From: DASZBX01 sp035943635
Lineage (GTDB): Bacteria; Actinomycetota; Actinomycetes; Streptomycetales; Catenulisporaceae
Direction: 5' to 3'
DNA length: 64,000 nucleotides
Assembly: GCA_035943635.1 (NCBI GenBank)
Contig: DASZBX010000085.1
Location: 1 to 64,000 of the forward strand
Shown: piece by piece, positions 1-9,276 of the stretch
Layout of the letters: every line of letters begins with the position of its first letter
Numbering within the stretch: the first letter of the stretch is position 1
Made by a program: the position numbers and the translations under genes
Notes under the pieces: model-generated
Told to the model about the DNA's origin: nothing
Database searches by the model: none
What the model saw: only the letters and a program-made list of their open reading frames with translations

Positions 1-1
1 A

Positions 2-229
2 CGCGATGGCGGGTGCACGCATCCGGGATGCCGGATCGGCCCGCAATGGTGCGACGCCCACCATGTCGTCTCCTGGCTCGACGGCGGGGCGACAGATCTG
101 GACAACCTCGTTCTGCTCTGTCGACGGCATCACACCGACACCCACTACCAACAGCACCTCGCCACACTGACCAGGCCCACACACCACTCCACTGCCGAAC
201 CAACCCGCCCACTCGCCCTAGCCTGCTAA
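2..229 (+). CDS. HNH endonuclease, C-terminal part (gene truncated by window start)
   Basis: Reading from base 2 gives 75 residues ending at TAA 227-229. They contain CTHPGC, WCDAHHVV, a DGGATDLDNLVLLC stretch and RRHH, the HNH nuclease core found at the C-terminus of the actinobacterial DUF222/HNH proteins. The two Cys pairs and the central His-His/Asn/His residues are present, so the catalytic end looks intact. The N-terminal part lies outside the window. The family is very common in actinobacteria, often next to mobile DNA, and its cellular role is poorly known. Downstream are a repeat unit and an insertion sequence. The family call is fairly sure; the function is not. Confidence 0.75.
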   Translation, partial: RDGGCTHPGCRIGPQWCDAHHVVSWLDGGATDLDNLVLLCRRHHTDTHYQQHLATLTRPTHHSTAEPTRPLALAC

Positions 230-272
230 CCCAGCCCCACGCCAGGACGCCAGTCGGCAACGGCACCCGAGC

Positions 273-1592
273 TAAGGGCCTGGAATTGAACGACACGCTC
301 ACTCGGGCGTTTCGGACGCGATGACGTCATAGTTCCATTCGCCGTGGAACTCATGTGGTCTGACGTGCTGTTCCTTAAGTTGCCGCATTTCTTTGTCGCT
401 GATCTTGATGCCGCGAGGGTAGGTGCCGGTGTCGCGTTCGGCCTGGACGGCCAGTCCGGTGCGGGTGGTGGTTCCGGCGATCAGGTTGACCGCGACCTCG
501 TGGCTGGTCAGGGGCCGGCCGGCCCAGTTCATCGAGATGTGGCTGAAAAGCCGGTGCTCGACCTTGTTCCATTTGCTCGTGCCCGGCGGCATGTGGCAGA
601 CCGTGATCGTCAGGCCGGTCTCGGTGGCCAGGGCGGCCAACTCCTTCTTCCACAATCGCAGCCGGTAGCCGTTGGACCCGCCCGCGTCGGCGGTGATCAG
701 CAGTGTTGCGGCCCTCGGGTAGGCGCCGACCCCGACCATGTGCCACCAGCGCCGGATGGTCGCCACGGCGAACGCCGCGGTGTCACCGTCGCAGCCCACA
801 GACACCCATCCGGCATCGGCGGCCAGGTCGTAGACCCCGTAGGGCACGGCCTTGCCCTGCTCCCCGGGGAAGTCGTGCACGTCTACGCGGATCGGGTCAC
901 CCGCCGGACGCCAGCCCTTACCCTTGTTCGCGTAGTTTCCGATCAACTCCTTCTTCTTGGCGTCCACGCTGATCACCGGTTCGCCGGCGGTGATGTGGGC
1001 CGTGGTCGCCTCGTCGACGTAGCGGAACTGGGCGTCACGGTCGGGGTGCTGCTTGCCCTCCACGGTCTTGGCGTTGCCCTGCAGGCTGTAGTCCAACTGT
1101 TCGGACAGCAGTCGGCCCACGCTGTGGTGGGAGATCCGGTGGCCTTGTTCGGACAGCTCGTCGGCCAGGTTGCGGGTTGATTTGGTGGTCCAGCGCAGTC
1201 GGCTCATCGGATCTCCCCGCGTTTCCGGCTCCACCAAAGCGTCGAGGGCTTCGAGCAGGTCGGGATCAACCTCGGTCAGCGACTTGCGCCCCCCGCCGGG
1301 ACGCCGGGCCCGGCCCGGCATCGGATCCCGGCCGGCCTCCAACTCCCCGACCCCGGCGGTGATAGTCACCCGCGAGATCCCGGAAGCCCGCGCCACCAGC
1401 GAGATCCCGCCGTGCCCCAGCGATCTGGCCTCAGCGGCCAGCACCAGGCGCCGCTGCCGCTCATCCAGGTGCGGCAAGACCGCCTCGAACTTCGCCGCCA
1501 GAACCCGCTCATCGATCTCCATGACCACAGCCATACCAAAATCCTGCCAGGACAATCAGGACATGTAAAGATTATTTAGCGGCAAGCCCTAA
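273..1592 (-). mobile_element. ISAzo13-family insertion sequence, apparently complete
   Basis: One transposase gene is bounded by short imperfect terminal inverted repeats: TAAGGGCCTG at 273-282, and CAAGCCCTAA at 1583-1592, whose reverse complement is TTAGGGCTTG. The dinucleotide GC flanks both ends (271-272 and 1593-1594) and is a possible 2-bp target duplication. Joining the flanks without the element rebuilds a continuous copy of the ~75-bp repeat seen to its right, so the ends are probably placed to within a base or two. Length is about 1.32 kb. Confidence 0.75.
299..1534 (-). CDS. ISAzo13-family transposase
   Basis: The protein of about 411 residues starts at ATG 1534, with an AGGA about 8 bases upstream; a TTG at 1555 would add seven residues. 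An N-terminal helix-turn-helix region (ISLVARASGISRVTI) is followed by a GGGRK linker. The RNase H-like catalytic part contains VISVDAKKKELIGNY (first Asp) and LLITADAGGSNGYR (second Asp). It continues through HMPPGTSKWNKVEHRLFSHI, where the Glu completes a DDE triad. This order matches ISAzo13-type transposases. No frameshift or internal stop is seen, so it may be functional. It would cut and rejoin the element's own ends. Confidence 0.85.
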   Translation of the reverse strand: MAVVMEIDERVLAAKFEAVLPHLDERQRRLVLAAEARSLGHGGISLVARASGISRVTITAGVGELEAGRDPMPGRARRPGGGRKSLTEVDPDLLEALDALVEPETRGDPMSRLRWTTKSTRNLADELSEQGHRISHHSVGRLLSEQLDYSLQGNAKTVEGKQHPDRDAQFRYVDEATTAHITAGEPVISVDAKKKELIGNYANKGKGWRPAGDPIRVDVHDFPGEQGKAVPYGVYDLAADAGWVSVGCDGDTAAFAVATIRRWWHMVGVGAYPRAATLLITADAGGSNGYRLRLWKKELAALATETGLTITVCHMPPGTSKWNKVEHRLFSHISMNWAGRPLTSHEVAVNLIAGTTTRTGLAVQAERDTGTYPRGIKISDKEMRQLKEQHVRPHEFHGEWNYDVIASETPE

Positions 1593-1803
1593 GCGGACCC
1601 GGCCCCGTGGCTCGCGCCTGAAAACCCAGCCACAGCCAGGACGTAGGTCGGCAACGGCACCCACGTCGAGCGGGCCCCGCCCCGATGGCTCGCGCCTGTA
1701 ACTCGACCCTGCCGAAACGCAAGCCGGCAAGGAGACCTGAGTTGAGCAGGCCTACCCCGGTGGCTCGCGCCTGAAACCCGACCCCCTGCCCATCGCACGA
1801 CAC
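1593..1803 (+). repeat. Array of three degenerate ~75-bp repeat units (a fourth split by the IS)
   Basis: Three units start near 1593, 1668 and 1744. Each has GAGC (or its remainder), a GC-rich stretch, then the conserved TGGCTCGCGCCTG at about 1608-1620, 1686-1698 and 1761-1773. A block around 1637-1663 containing GTCGGCAACGGCACCC recurs left of the IS at 242-267. That left copy lies directly after the HNH gene stop, so the IS split the array. Purpose unknown. The rest of the stretch up to about 2065 holds no gene I can support. Confidence 0.6.
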
Positions 1804-2065
1804 CAGAACAAATCAACCATCCCCTGCTCCGGTGGCCTTCTTGCCCGCGATCAAGACAACCACGGCAGGACTGTCGCCTGTACACCCAACGCACCACTCG
1901 GGATGAGCTCTACGGAAGTTGACCGTCGCAGAAAACCGTGGTGATTTTCTCGCGTATAGAAACTCTCCGATCGCCTGACCCTGCGCGGAAAATTGCCACG
2001 GGCCGCCTTTGACTTCAACTCAATCACCGCCACCCAACCACCCACTCTCCGAAAGCCACACCACG

Positions 2066-2914
<849 letters not shown>

Positions 2915-3103
2915 CCACCCACCGCCGCCTTGCTCTGGCCTCTGCACCGAACTCCGAACCACCAGGGCTGAGAGTTTCCCCCCGGCATGCCTTGACAAGT
3001 CCACCGGAACGTTTCAGCCAGGTCTCATGCCCTCCTCAGCAAGTCGTCGTGTACTGGAACACGAGGAGGCGACTACCGCCTGCCGAGAGGATGGACGAGA
3101 GAC

Positions 3104-4744
3104 ATGGGCGAGACACCTGACAGCACCCGGCCCGGCGAGGACGAGCTGACTTCGGCCGAGCCGGAGCAGACGCTGACGTCGGCGGCCCAGGCACCGGTTC
3201 CGGGCCAGGCGGCGACGCCGGCCGCCGTGCCCCCGGGCTATCCCCCGCAGCCGTACGTGCCGCCCGGCTACCCGCAGGGCGAAGCCGGTGCCGGGAGCGC
3301 CCCCGCGGGCGCGTACCCCCAGCCGGGTTACCCCTATTCGGGTTACCCGCAGCCGGTCTACCCCCAGACGGGCTACTCGCAGGACAGCTACCAGATGCCG
3401 CTGCCGCAGGGGGTCGGGCTCGGCGGGCCGGTGCTCGGGCCGTTCGGCACGCCGGTCGCGGCCAAGCGGCGGCGGATGGTGCCGGCCGCGGCTGCGGCCG
3501 CGCTGGTCGTGATCGCCGCGGCCGCGGGGGCCGGGATCGGGCACGTGGCCTGGCGGTCCAGCTCCACCAGCACCGGGACCGCGAGCGGGTCCAACCAGAG
3601 CCAGTTCCCCGGTTCCTCCGGGCAGAACGGGCTCGGCAACGGCAACGGCGGCGAGGGCTTCGGCAACGGCAACGGGTTCGGCGGCGGAACCGGCTCCGGT
3701 TCGGGCTCAGGCTCCGGATCCGGCACCAACAGCGGCACCACCGAGGGCAGCGGCGGGCCGTCGAACGTGAGTGCCATCGCGGCCGCGGTGGACCCGGGCC
3801 TGGTGGACGTCAACAGCGTCTTCGGCGACCAGAGCGCCGAGGGGGCCGGCACCGGGATCGTGCTGACCTCGACCGGGGAGATCCTGACCAACAACCACGT
3901 GATCAACGGGGCCACCTCGGTCAGCGTGACCGACATAGGCAATGGCAAGACCTACACCGCGACCGTGGTCGGCTACAGCAGCAGCAACGACGTGGCCGTG
4001 CTCCAGTTGCAGAACGCCTCCGGGCTGACCACCGCCAAGATCGGCGACTCCTCGAAGGCCACCACCGGGACCCCGGTGGTCGCGATCGGCAACGCCGGGG
4101 GTACCGGCGGCACGCCGAGCGCCTCGGGCGGGTCGATCACCGCGCTGAATCAGGCGATCACCGCCTCGGACTCGCTGGACGGGATCAACGAGCAGCTGGC
4201 CGGCCTGATCCAGGTCAACGCGGACGTGCAGGAGGGCGACTCGGGCGGTTCGCTGGTCGACGCCTCGGGCGAGGTGATCGGGATGGACACGGCCGCGTCC
4301 AGCAACTACTCGCTGGACTCGTCCGGCGGGCAGGGCTACGCGATCCCGATCAACTCGGCCCTGACCATCGCCAAGCAGATCACCTCCGGCCAGAGCTCGG
4401 CCACGGTGCACGTCGGCGCGACCGCGTTCCTCGGCGTGCTGGTCAGCTCGGGCGACCAGAGCGGTTCCGGCTCCGGCGGCCTCGGCGGCTCGGGCAGCTC
4501 CGGCGGCAGCCAGAGCGGCGCGACGATCAGCAGCGTGGTCAACGGCGGCAGCGCGCAGAGCGCGGGCCTGACCGGCGGCGACGTGATCACCTCGCTGAAC
4601 GGCAAGACCGTCGACTCCAGCAGCACGCTCACCTCGATCATGTCCGGGCTGAAGGTGGGCCAGAGCGTGGAGATCGGCTGGACCGACCAGTCCGGCCAGA
4701 CCCACCAGAGCACCATCACGCTCGGCTCGGGCCCGGCCGCCTGA
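3104..4744 (+). CDS. Membrane-anchored HtrA/DegP-type serine protease with PDZ domain
   Basis: The protein has 546 residues. Residues 1-120 are a cytoplasmic Pro/Tyr/Gly-rich region with repeated GYP-type motifs, ending in KRRRM. A hydrophobic Ala/Val-rich membrane segment follows (about 125-150), then a Ser/Gly/Asn linker of about 70 residues. The trypsin-like domain carries TNNHVI (His), SNDVAVLQL (Asp) and QEGDSGGSL (nucleophilic Ser). A C-terminal PDZ domain (GLTGGDVITSLNGKTV) would bind exposed peptide ends. This is the normal actinobacterial HtrA layout: one-pass anchor, extracytoplasmic protease, envelope protein quality control. The ATG is preceded by GAGAGG and GAGAGAC purine stretches. 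The gene stands alone and converges on the MMPL transporter across a shared hairpin. Confidence 0.9.
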   Translation: MGETPDSTRPGEDELTSAEPEQTLTSAAQAPVPGQAATPAAVPPGYPPQPYVPPGYPQGEAGAGSAPAGAYPQPGYPYSGYPQPVYPQTGYSQDSYQMPLPQGVGLGGPVLGPFGTPVAAKRRRMVPAAAAAALVVIAAAAGAGIGHVAWRSSSTSTGTASGSNQSQFPGSSGQNGLGNGNGGEGFGNGNGFGGGTGSGSGSGSGSGTNSGTTEGSGGPSNVSAIAAAVDPGLVDVNSVFGDQSAEGAGTGIVLTSTGEILTNNHVINGATSVSVTDIGNGKTYTATVVGYSSSNDVAVLQLQNASGLTTAKIGDSSKATTGTPVVAIGNAGGTGGTPSASGGSITALNQAITASDSLDGINEQLAGLIQVNADVQEGDSGGSLVDASGEVIGMDTAASSNYSLDSSGGQGYAIPINSALTIAKQITSGQSSATVHVGATAFLGVLVSSGDQSGSGSGGLGGSGSSGGSQSGATISSVVNGGSAQSAGLTGGDVITSLNGKTVDSSSTLTSIMSGLKVGQSVEIGWTDQSGQTHQSTITLGSGPAA

Positions 4745-4762
4745 GACTGAGTTCGACCATAT

Positions 4763-4819
4763 GCGCCCGCCGGCCGACGAGGGTCCCTCCCCAGGGAACC
4801 TCCGTCGCCCGGCGGGCGC
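4763..4819. terminator. Bidirectional terminator between htrA-like and mmpL-like genes
   Basis: Seventeen-base arms at 4763-4779 and 4803-4819 pair with one mismatch. They begin GCGCCCGCCGG and end CCGGCGGGCGC. The hairpin lies between two convergent genes and has no T-run, as is common in high-GC actinobacteria. Confidence 0.75.
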
Positions 4820-4839
4820 CGTTCGTGCACCGCCGCAGC

Positions 4840-7122
4840 TCAGGACACCTGCAGCGGCCGCTGGACGCCCGCCGCCACAGCCGCCCCCGGTGCCGGCAGT
4901 GACCCGGCGTCCACCCCTTCCTCCGCCTCGGTCAGCCGGGCCTTGGGCAGCCAGCCGAGCCAGCGCGGCAGGTACCAGTTGCGCTCGCCCAGCAGGATCA
5001 TCACCGAGGGCAGGAGCAGGCAGCGCACGATCGTCGCGTCCAGCAGGACCGCGACCGCGAGGCCGACGCCGAGCTGCTTGAAGTCCTGCATCGAGAGCGT
5101 CCCGAAGACCGCGAACACCGCCACCATGATCGCCGCCGCGCTGGTCACCGCGCCGGCCGTGCCGCGCAGGCCGTGGGCCACCGCGTCGGTCGTGCTCAGG
5201 CCGCGCAGCCGGGCCTCGCGGATCCGGGAGACCACGAACACGTGGTAGTCCATCGACAGGCCGAACAGGATCACGAAGACGAACAGCGGCAGCCAGGACT
5301 CGATCGCGCCGGGCGCGGTGGTGTTGACCAGGCTGGCGCCCCAGCCGTGCTGGAAGACCGCGACCATCACACCGTACGAGGCGGCCACCGACAGCAGGTT
5401 GAGCACGATCGACGTGGCCGCGACCACGACCGACCGGAACGCGACCAGCATCAGCAGGAAGGTGATCCCCAGCACGAACAGGAACACCGGCAGGATGCTG
5501 TGCTTGAGCTGGTTGTTGAAGTCGAGCGAGAAGGCGAGGTTGCCGCCGACCACCGCCTGGTCGCCCGGGACCTGGCCGAACGCCTGCGGGACGAGCTGGC
5601 TGCGCAGCAGGTCGAGGGCGTGCACCGAGGTGGCGTCGGAGCCGCTGCCGACCAGCGGAACATCGATCTCGGCCACGCCGGCCTTCTGGTACACGGTCAC
5701 CTGGAGCGGGCCGCCGGCCACCCCGGCCGAGGCCACGGCGGTGCGGAAGTCCGCGATCGCGGTGGTGTTTTTGGCCGAGCCGATGTCCGTGGCCTTGACC
5801 ACGATCTGGGCCGGGGCCGGGCTGCCGGGGAACGCGGCGACGATCTGCCGGTAGGTCTGCATCAGCGGGATGGAGGCCGGGACCTGCTGGTCCGTGCTGA
5901 GCTTCTCCGTGTGCATGCCGATCGCGGGCAGGGCCAGCAGGAGCAGGAACCCGGCCGAGAAGGCGGCGAACAGCTTCGGGCTGCGCTGCAGCGCCCGGAC
6001 CCAGCCGGTCGCGGTCGCGGGCTGGGCCGCCCGGGCGGCCTGGCGCCGGGACTGCCGGCGGGCCCGGCGCTTGGCCACGAACGGCAGCCGGCCGCGGTCG
6101 ACCCGGTCGCCGAGCAGCGAGAGCAGCGCGGGCAGCACGGTGACCGACCCGACCATGGCGATCAGCACCACGATGATCGTGGCCAGCGCGAAGCCCTTGA
6201 ACAGCAGCAGCCCGGACAGGAACATCCCGGACATGGCCACCATCACGGTCAGCCCGGATACCAGCACCGACCGGCCTGAGGTGGTCGCGGCGATCCGCAG
6301 CGCCGTCTCCCGGTCCCGGCCCGCCCGGCGTTCCTCGCGCTCACGGCGCAGGTAGAACAGGCAGTAGTCCACGCCGACGGCCAGACCGACCAGCAGCATC
6401 ACCGAGTTGGCGGAACTGTCCACGCCGCCCATCAGGTGGCTGCCGATGGCCAGCAGCCCGGTCGCGGTGAAGATCGCGGTCAGGGCGAGCAGCACCGGCA
6501 GCAGGGCGGCGACCAGGGCGCCGAACGCGACCAGCAGGATCCCCAGGGCCAGCGGCACGGCCGTCCACTCGGCCCGGCCGAAGTCCGTCCCGATCGCCTT
6601 GTTGTACCAGGCCTCCCCGCTCGCGTCGCCGAACTCGCCGACCGTGAACCCGGGGTGCCCGGCCTGGGTTCTGGCCACGGCGTCGAGCACCGGCTGGACC
6701 CGGTCCGCGGCCGAGTCGGAGGTCCCGGTCATGTCGAACCGGACCAGTGCGTCGTGCCCGTCCTTCGAGATCAGGCCGGTGGTGTACGGGTCGAGTATGT
6801 CGTCGACCTGGCCGGTTCCCTTCACGCCGGAGATCACCGAGGCGACCGCCGTGTGGAAGGCGGCCGATCCGCTGGTCTGCGCGTCGCTGTGCACCAGTAC
6901 CATCTCGCCGGCCGGGGCGGTGATCCCGGCGCCGGCCAGGATCTGCAGGGCCCGGGCCGAGTCGCCGGTGCCCTCCTGGGCGTCGGTCAGGCCGACCTGG
7001 CCGAGTGCGCCGCCGATGAACGCGGCGGCCACCACCAGTAGCAACCAGCTGATGATCGCGGTCTTACGGTGCCGCGCGCTCCAGCCGCCCAGCGCGGCGG
7101 CCAGATTCCGTCGTTGTCTCAT
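4840..7122 (-). CDS. MMPL/RND-family transporter
   Basis: The protein has about 760 residues with the duplicated RND layout: an N-terminal transmembrane helix, a large extracytoplasmic loop, a helix bundle containing GLAVGVDYCLFYLRRERE, a basic cytoplasmic stretch (KRRARRQSRRQ), a second loop, and a second bundle containing FGLSMDYHVFVVSRIREARLRG. The paired D-Y signatures in the helix bundles are those of MMPL exporters, which use the proton gradient to move lipids or hydrophobic compounds. ATG 7122 was chosen over an upstream ATG because an AGGGGG ribosome site lies about 7 bases ahead. No lipid-synthesis gene is adjacent, so the substrate is open. Confidence 0.9.
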   Translation of the reverse strand: MRQRRNLAAALGGWSARHRKTAIISWLLLVVAAAFIGGALGQVGLTDAQEGTGDSARALQILAGAGITAPAGEMVLVHSDAQTSGSAAFHTAVASVISGVKGTGQVDDILDPYTTGLISKDGHDALVRFDMTGTSDSAADRVQPVLDAVARTQAGHPGFTVGEFGDASGEAWYNKAIGTDFGRAEWTAVPLALGILLVAFGALVAALLPVLLALTAIFTATGLLAIGSHLMGGVDSSANSVMLLVGLAVGVDYCLFYLRREREERRAGRDRETALRIAATTSGRSVLVSGLTVMVAMSGMFLSGLLLFKGFALATIIVVLIAMVGSVTVLPALLSLLGDRVDRGRLPFVAKRRARRQSRRQAARAAQPATATGWVRALQRSPKLFAAFSAGFLLLLALPAIGMHTEKLSTDQQVPASIPLMQTYRQIVAAFPGSPAPAQIVVKATDIGSAKNTTAIADFRTAVASAGVAGGPLQVTVYQKAGVAEIDVPLVGSGSDATSVHALDLLRSQLVPQAFGQVPGDQAVVGGNLAFSLDFNNQLKHSILPVFLFVLGITFLLMLVAFRSVVVAATSIVLNLLSVAASYGVMVAVFQHGWGASLVNTTAPGAIESWLPLFVFVILFGLSMDYHVFVVSRIREARLRGLSTTDAVAHGLRGTAGAVTSAAAIMVAVFAVFGTLSMQDFKQLGVGLAVAVLLDATIVRCLLLPSVMILLGERNWYLPRWLGWLPKARLTEAEEGVDAGSLPAPGAAVAAGVQRPLQVS

Positions 7123-7546
7123 GTCATACCCCCTGGTCATCGGGGACCAGTAGCAGCTACCGGCCATACCAGGAAGCTATGGCGAATCCGCACCCTGCCG
7201 ACATGGGCCAGGCAGGCGTATCCGGGGTAGGGCAAACCCCACCATGGCAGTGAGCTGGGGTTTTGTGGGGCCGGCGGAGCGGCGAGGGCCGAATCGGGCG
7301 CGATCCAGCGGCGAATAAGACATCGTATTCTGTTGCGCGGGCGCCGCCCGTGCGCCCCCGGCGGCGCCCCTGTGCTGGTCAGGCGGCCGGGTGGGCGAAC
7401 CTGAAGAAAGTTCCCGACGCCCGCTCTCGCCCCGGCAGGAAAGCAGTATATTGAAGCTTTGGTGCGCCGCCGGGACCGCCGGCGCAGCCCGAGCCCGAAA
7501 GTCCGCAGCCTGGCGGGTGCGACCAGCCCAGGCGTTGGGAGTCGTC
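7123..7546. promoter_or_regulatory. Divergent promoter region, mmpL-like gene and alpha/beta hydrolase
   Basis: This 424-bp stretch has no convincing gene. It contains an inverted pair CAAACCCC (7233-7240) and GGGGTTTTG (7257-7265), a possible operator for the transporter gene. A TATATT box at 7448-7453 is a possible -10 element for the hydrolase; I see no good -35 match. GGGAG at 7537-7541 is the hydrolase ribosome site. Confidence 0.4.
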
Positions 7547-8437
7547 GTGAGCGAACACCTTGTGGCCACCAGGGACAGACGCCGCCTGCGGACTCAGCAG
7601 TGGGGAAATCCAGCCGGCGCCGTGGTCTTCCTGCTGCACGGCACGCCCGGCAGCCGGCTGGGACCCAAGCCGCGCGACGCGCTGCTCTACCGCCAGGGAA
7701 TCCGCCTGATCACCTACGACCGGCCGGGATACGGCGATTCGGACCGCCTGCCCGGCCGCCTGGTCGCGCACGCGGCCGACGACGTCGCCGACATCGCGGA
7801 CTTCTTCGGCATCGACCGGTTCTCGGTGATCGGCCGCTCCGGCGGGGGGCCGCACGCGCTGGCCTGCGCGGCCATGCTGCCGGCCCGGGTCCGGCGGGCG
7901 GCCGCCCTGGTCAGCCTGGCCCCGTTCGACGCCGAGGGCCTGGACTGGATGGCCGGGATGACGCCGTCGAACGTCGACCTGTACACCGCGGCGAGGCGCG
8001 GCACCGGGGAGATGGCCGACCGGCTGGAACAGACCGCCGCCCTGGTCCTGGCCGATCCGACCGCCCGGATGCCGTTCGAGGACAAGGACCTGCCGGAGTC
8101 GGACCGGATGGTCATCGCCGACTACGGCATCAAGGAGATGCTGGTCAGCAATTTCCACGAGGGGCTGCGCAGGTCGACGTCCGGCTGGCTGGACGACTCG
8201 CTGTCGTTCCTGGAGCCCTGGGGGTTCTCCCTGGCCGACATCTGCGTGCCCGTTCTGCTGTGGCACGGCGAAGAGGACATCTTCTCGCCGGTCTCGCACA
8301 CCCAGTGGCTCGCCAAGCACATCCCCCATGCGGACGTGTCGATCGAATCCGGCGCGGCCCACTTCGGCTCGGTCGCCGTCCTGCCCGGGATGTTGCGCAG
8401 ACTGGTCGCCGACGGTCCAGCTGCGATGGCGGCATGA
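7547..8437 (+). CDS. Alpha/beta hydrolase of the Fxs island (copy 1)
   Basis: The start is GTG 7547, five bases after GGGAG; the frame stays open upstream without a better start. The 296-residue protein has an HGTPGS oxyanion region at 31-36, the nucleophile elbow GRSGG (Ser98), a late Asp in HGEEDIFSPVSH and a late His in GAAHFG. That is a complete Ser-Asp-His hydrolase set. It is a close paralogue of the hydrolase at 18640-19554: no gap is needed over the first 98 residues, and 40 of the first 60 residues are identical by eye. Its stop overlaps the next gene's start (ATGA), so the two are translated together. A role in cleaving or releasing the Fxs product is an inference from position only. 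Confidence 0.85.
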   Translation: MSEHLVATRDRRRLRTQQWGNPAGAVVFLLHGTPGSRLGPKPRDALLYRQGIRLITYDRPGYGDSDRLPGRLVAHAADDVADIADFFGIDRFSVIGRSGGGPHALACAAMLPARVRRAAALVSLAPFDAEGLDWMAGMTPSNVDLYTAARRGTGEMADRLEQTAALVLADPTARMPFEDKDLPESDRMVIADYGIKEMLVSNFHEGLRRSTSGWLDDSLSFLEPWGFSLADICVPVLLWHGEEDIFSPVSHTQWLAKHIPHADVSIESGAAHFGSVAVLPGMLRRLVADGPAAMAA

Positions 8438-9276
8438 CGGATCGGCACGTAGACGAGTACACGATCAGGCTCGACTGTACTGCGCAGTGGCTTTCGGAGC
8501 ACCGGCAGCGTTTCTCCGTCTGCGGAGTCCGGCTCGCCACGGAGCACGACGTGTCGACCGCGGGCTATCTGGAGGGCGCCGTCATTCCGCAGTTCGCCGA
8601 GTCGCTCACGCCGGCCGATCTCGACCTGCTCAGGGCTTTCCTGGCCGACGCGGACACGCCGACCGGCCTGCGTCTGGAGTTCGGCGAGGCCCGGTTGCCC
8701 GGCGGCACTCTGGCTCAGATCCTCGAAGAAGCACAGAACCCTGACTTCCAGCCGCACTACGGCTCGACCTATGCGGTGGGACCGTACAAGGGGCGGCTGA
8801 TCGACGTCCTGACCGCACAACCCAATACCCTGACGACGACGAAGCTCGACCCGCGGATCCCGCGCTACTCGGAGACCCGTACCGCCACCTGGGTGGGCAT
8901 GCACTACGACAATGCACTGACCACATCCGGCGAGGGGGAACGCTTTCCGGCCGCGATGCGGGTCGCCGAGGCGGATCGTCGAGTCCTGTACAACATCGGC
9001 CCGGGATCCCGACGGCTCGTCGTGGCGTTGACCGTGACCGCCGTCCACCTGGCCGAGAAGGTGCGGCCCGGCGACGGAGAACACATCCCCGACTCGCGCC
9101 AGCTGCTGACCTACCTGAATACGAACCCGAACGAGATCGAATCAGTCCTCTGTCTGGTCGTCACCCTTCCGCCGGGCAGCTTCATCGTCTTCCCGGCCGG
9201 CGTCGCCATGCACGACGGCTCGATGGACGGACTGCCCGAACCGTCCAGCGCGGTCGTGCTCGGCGGCAAGTTCTGA
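8434..9276 (+). CDS. Uncharacterised protein with HxD...H pattern, coupled to the Fxs hydrolase
   Basis: The 280-residue protein starts at ATG 8434 inside the hydrolase stop (4-base overlap). I do not recognise a named family. The segment TWVGMHYDNAL gives an HxD pair and the later VAMHDGSMDG gives another His near the C-terminus. This spacing recalls the iron-binding facial triad of 2-oxoglutarate/Fe(II) oxygenases or cupin-like folds, supported by the beta-rich stretch PPGSFIVFPAGVAMHDG. The usual downstream Arg that binds 2-oxoglutarate is not obvious. An oxygenase acting on the FxsA peptide would fit the context but is not shown. The 3' end overlaps the convergent acetyltransferase gene by 135 bp. 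Confidence 0.7.
   Translation: MTDRHVDEYTIRLDCTAQWLSEHRQRFSVCGVRLATEHDVSTAGYLEGAVIPQFAESLTPADLDLLRAFLADADTPTGLRLEFGEARLPGGTLAQILEEAQNPDFQPHYGSTYAVGPYKGRLIDVLTAQPNTLTTTKLDPRIPRYSETRTATWVGMHYDNALTTSGEGERFPAAMRVAEADRRVLYNIGPGSRRLVVALTVTAVHLAEKVRPGDGEHIPDSRQLLTYLNTNPNEIESVLCLVVTLPPGSFIVFPAGVAMHDGSMDGLPEPSSAVVLGGKF

Noticed and set aside
375..1180. Long open frames on the opposite strand or other frames of the transposase gene
   Set aside because: They encode Arg/Gly/Pro-rich sequence with no family match and simply shadow the transposase at high GC.
1603..1780. Possible CRISPR array (three repeats about 75 bp apart)
   Set aside because: The similarity extends through the supposed spacers, the units are degenerate and no cas genes are present; a tandem repeat is the better description.
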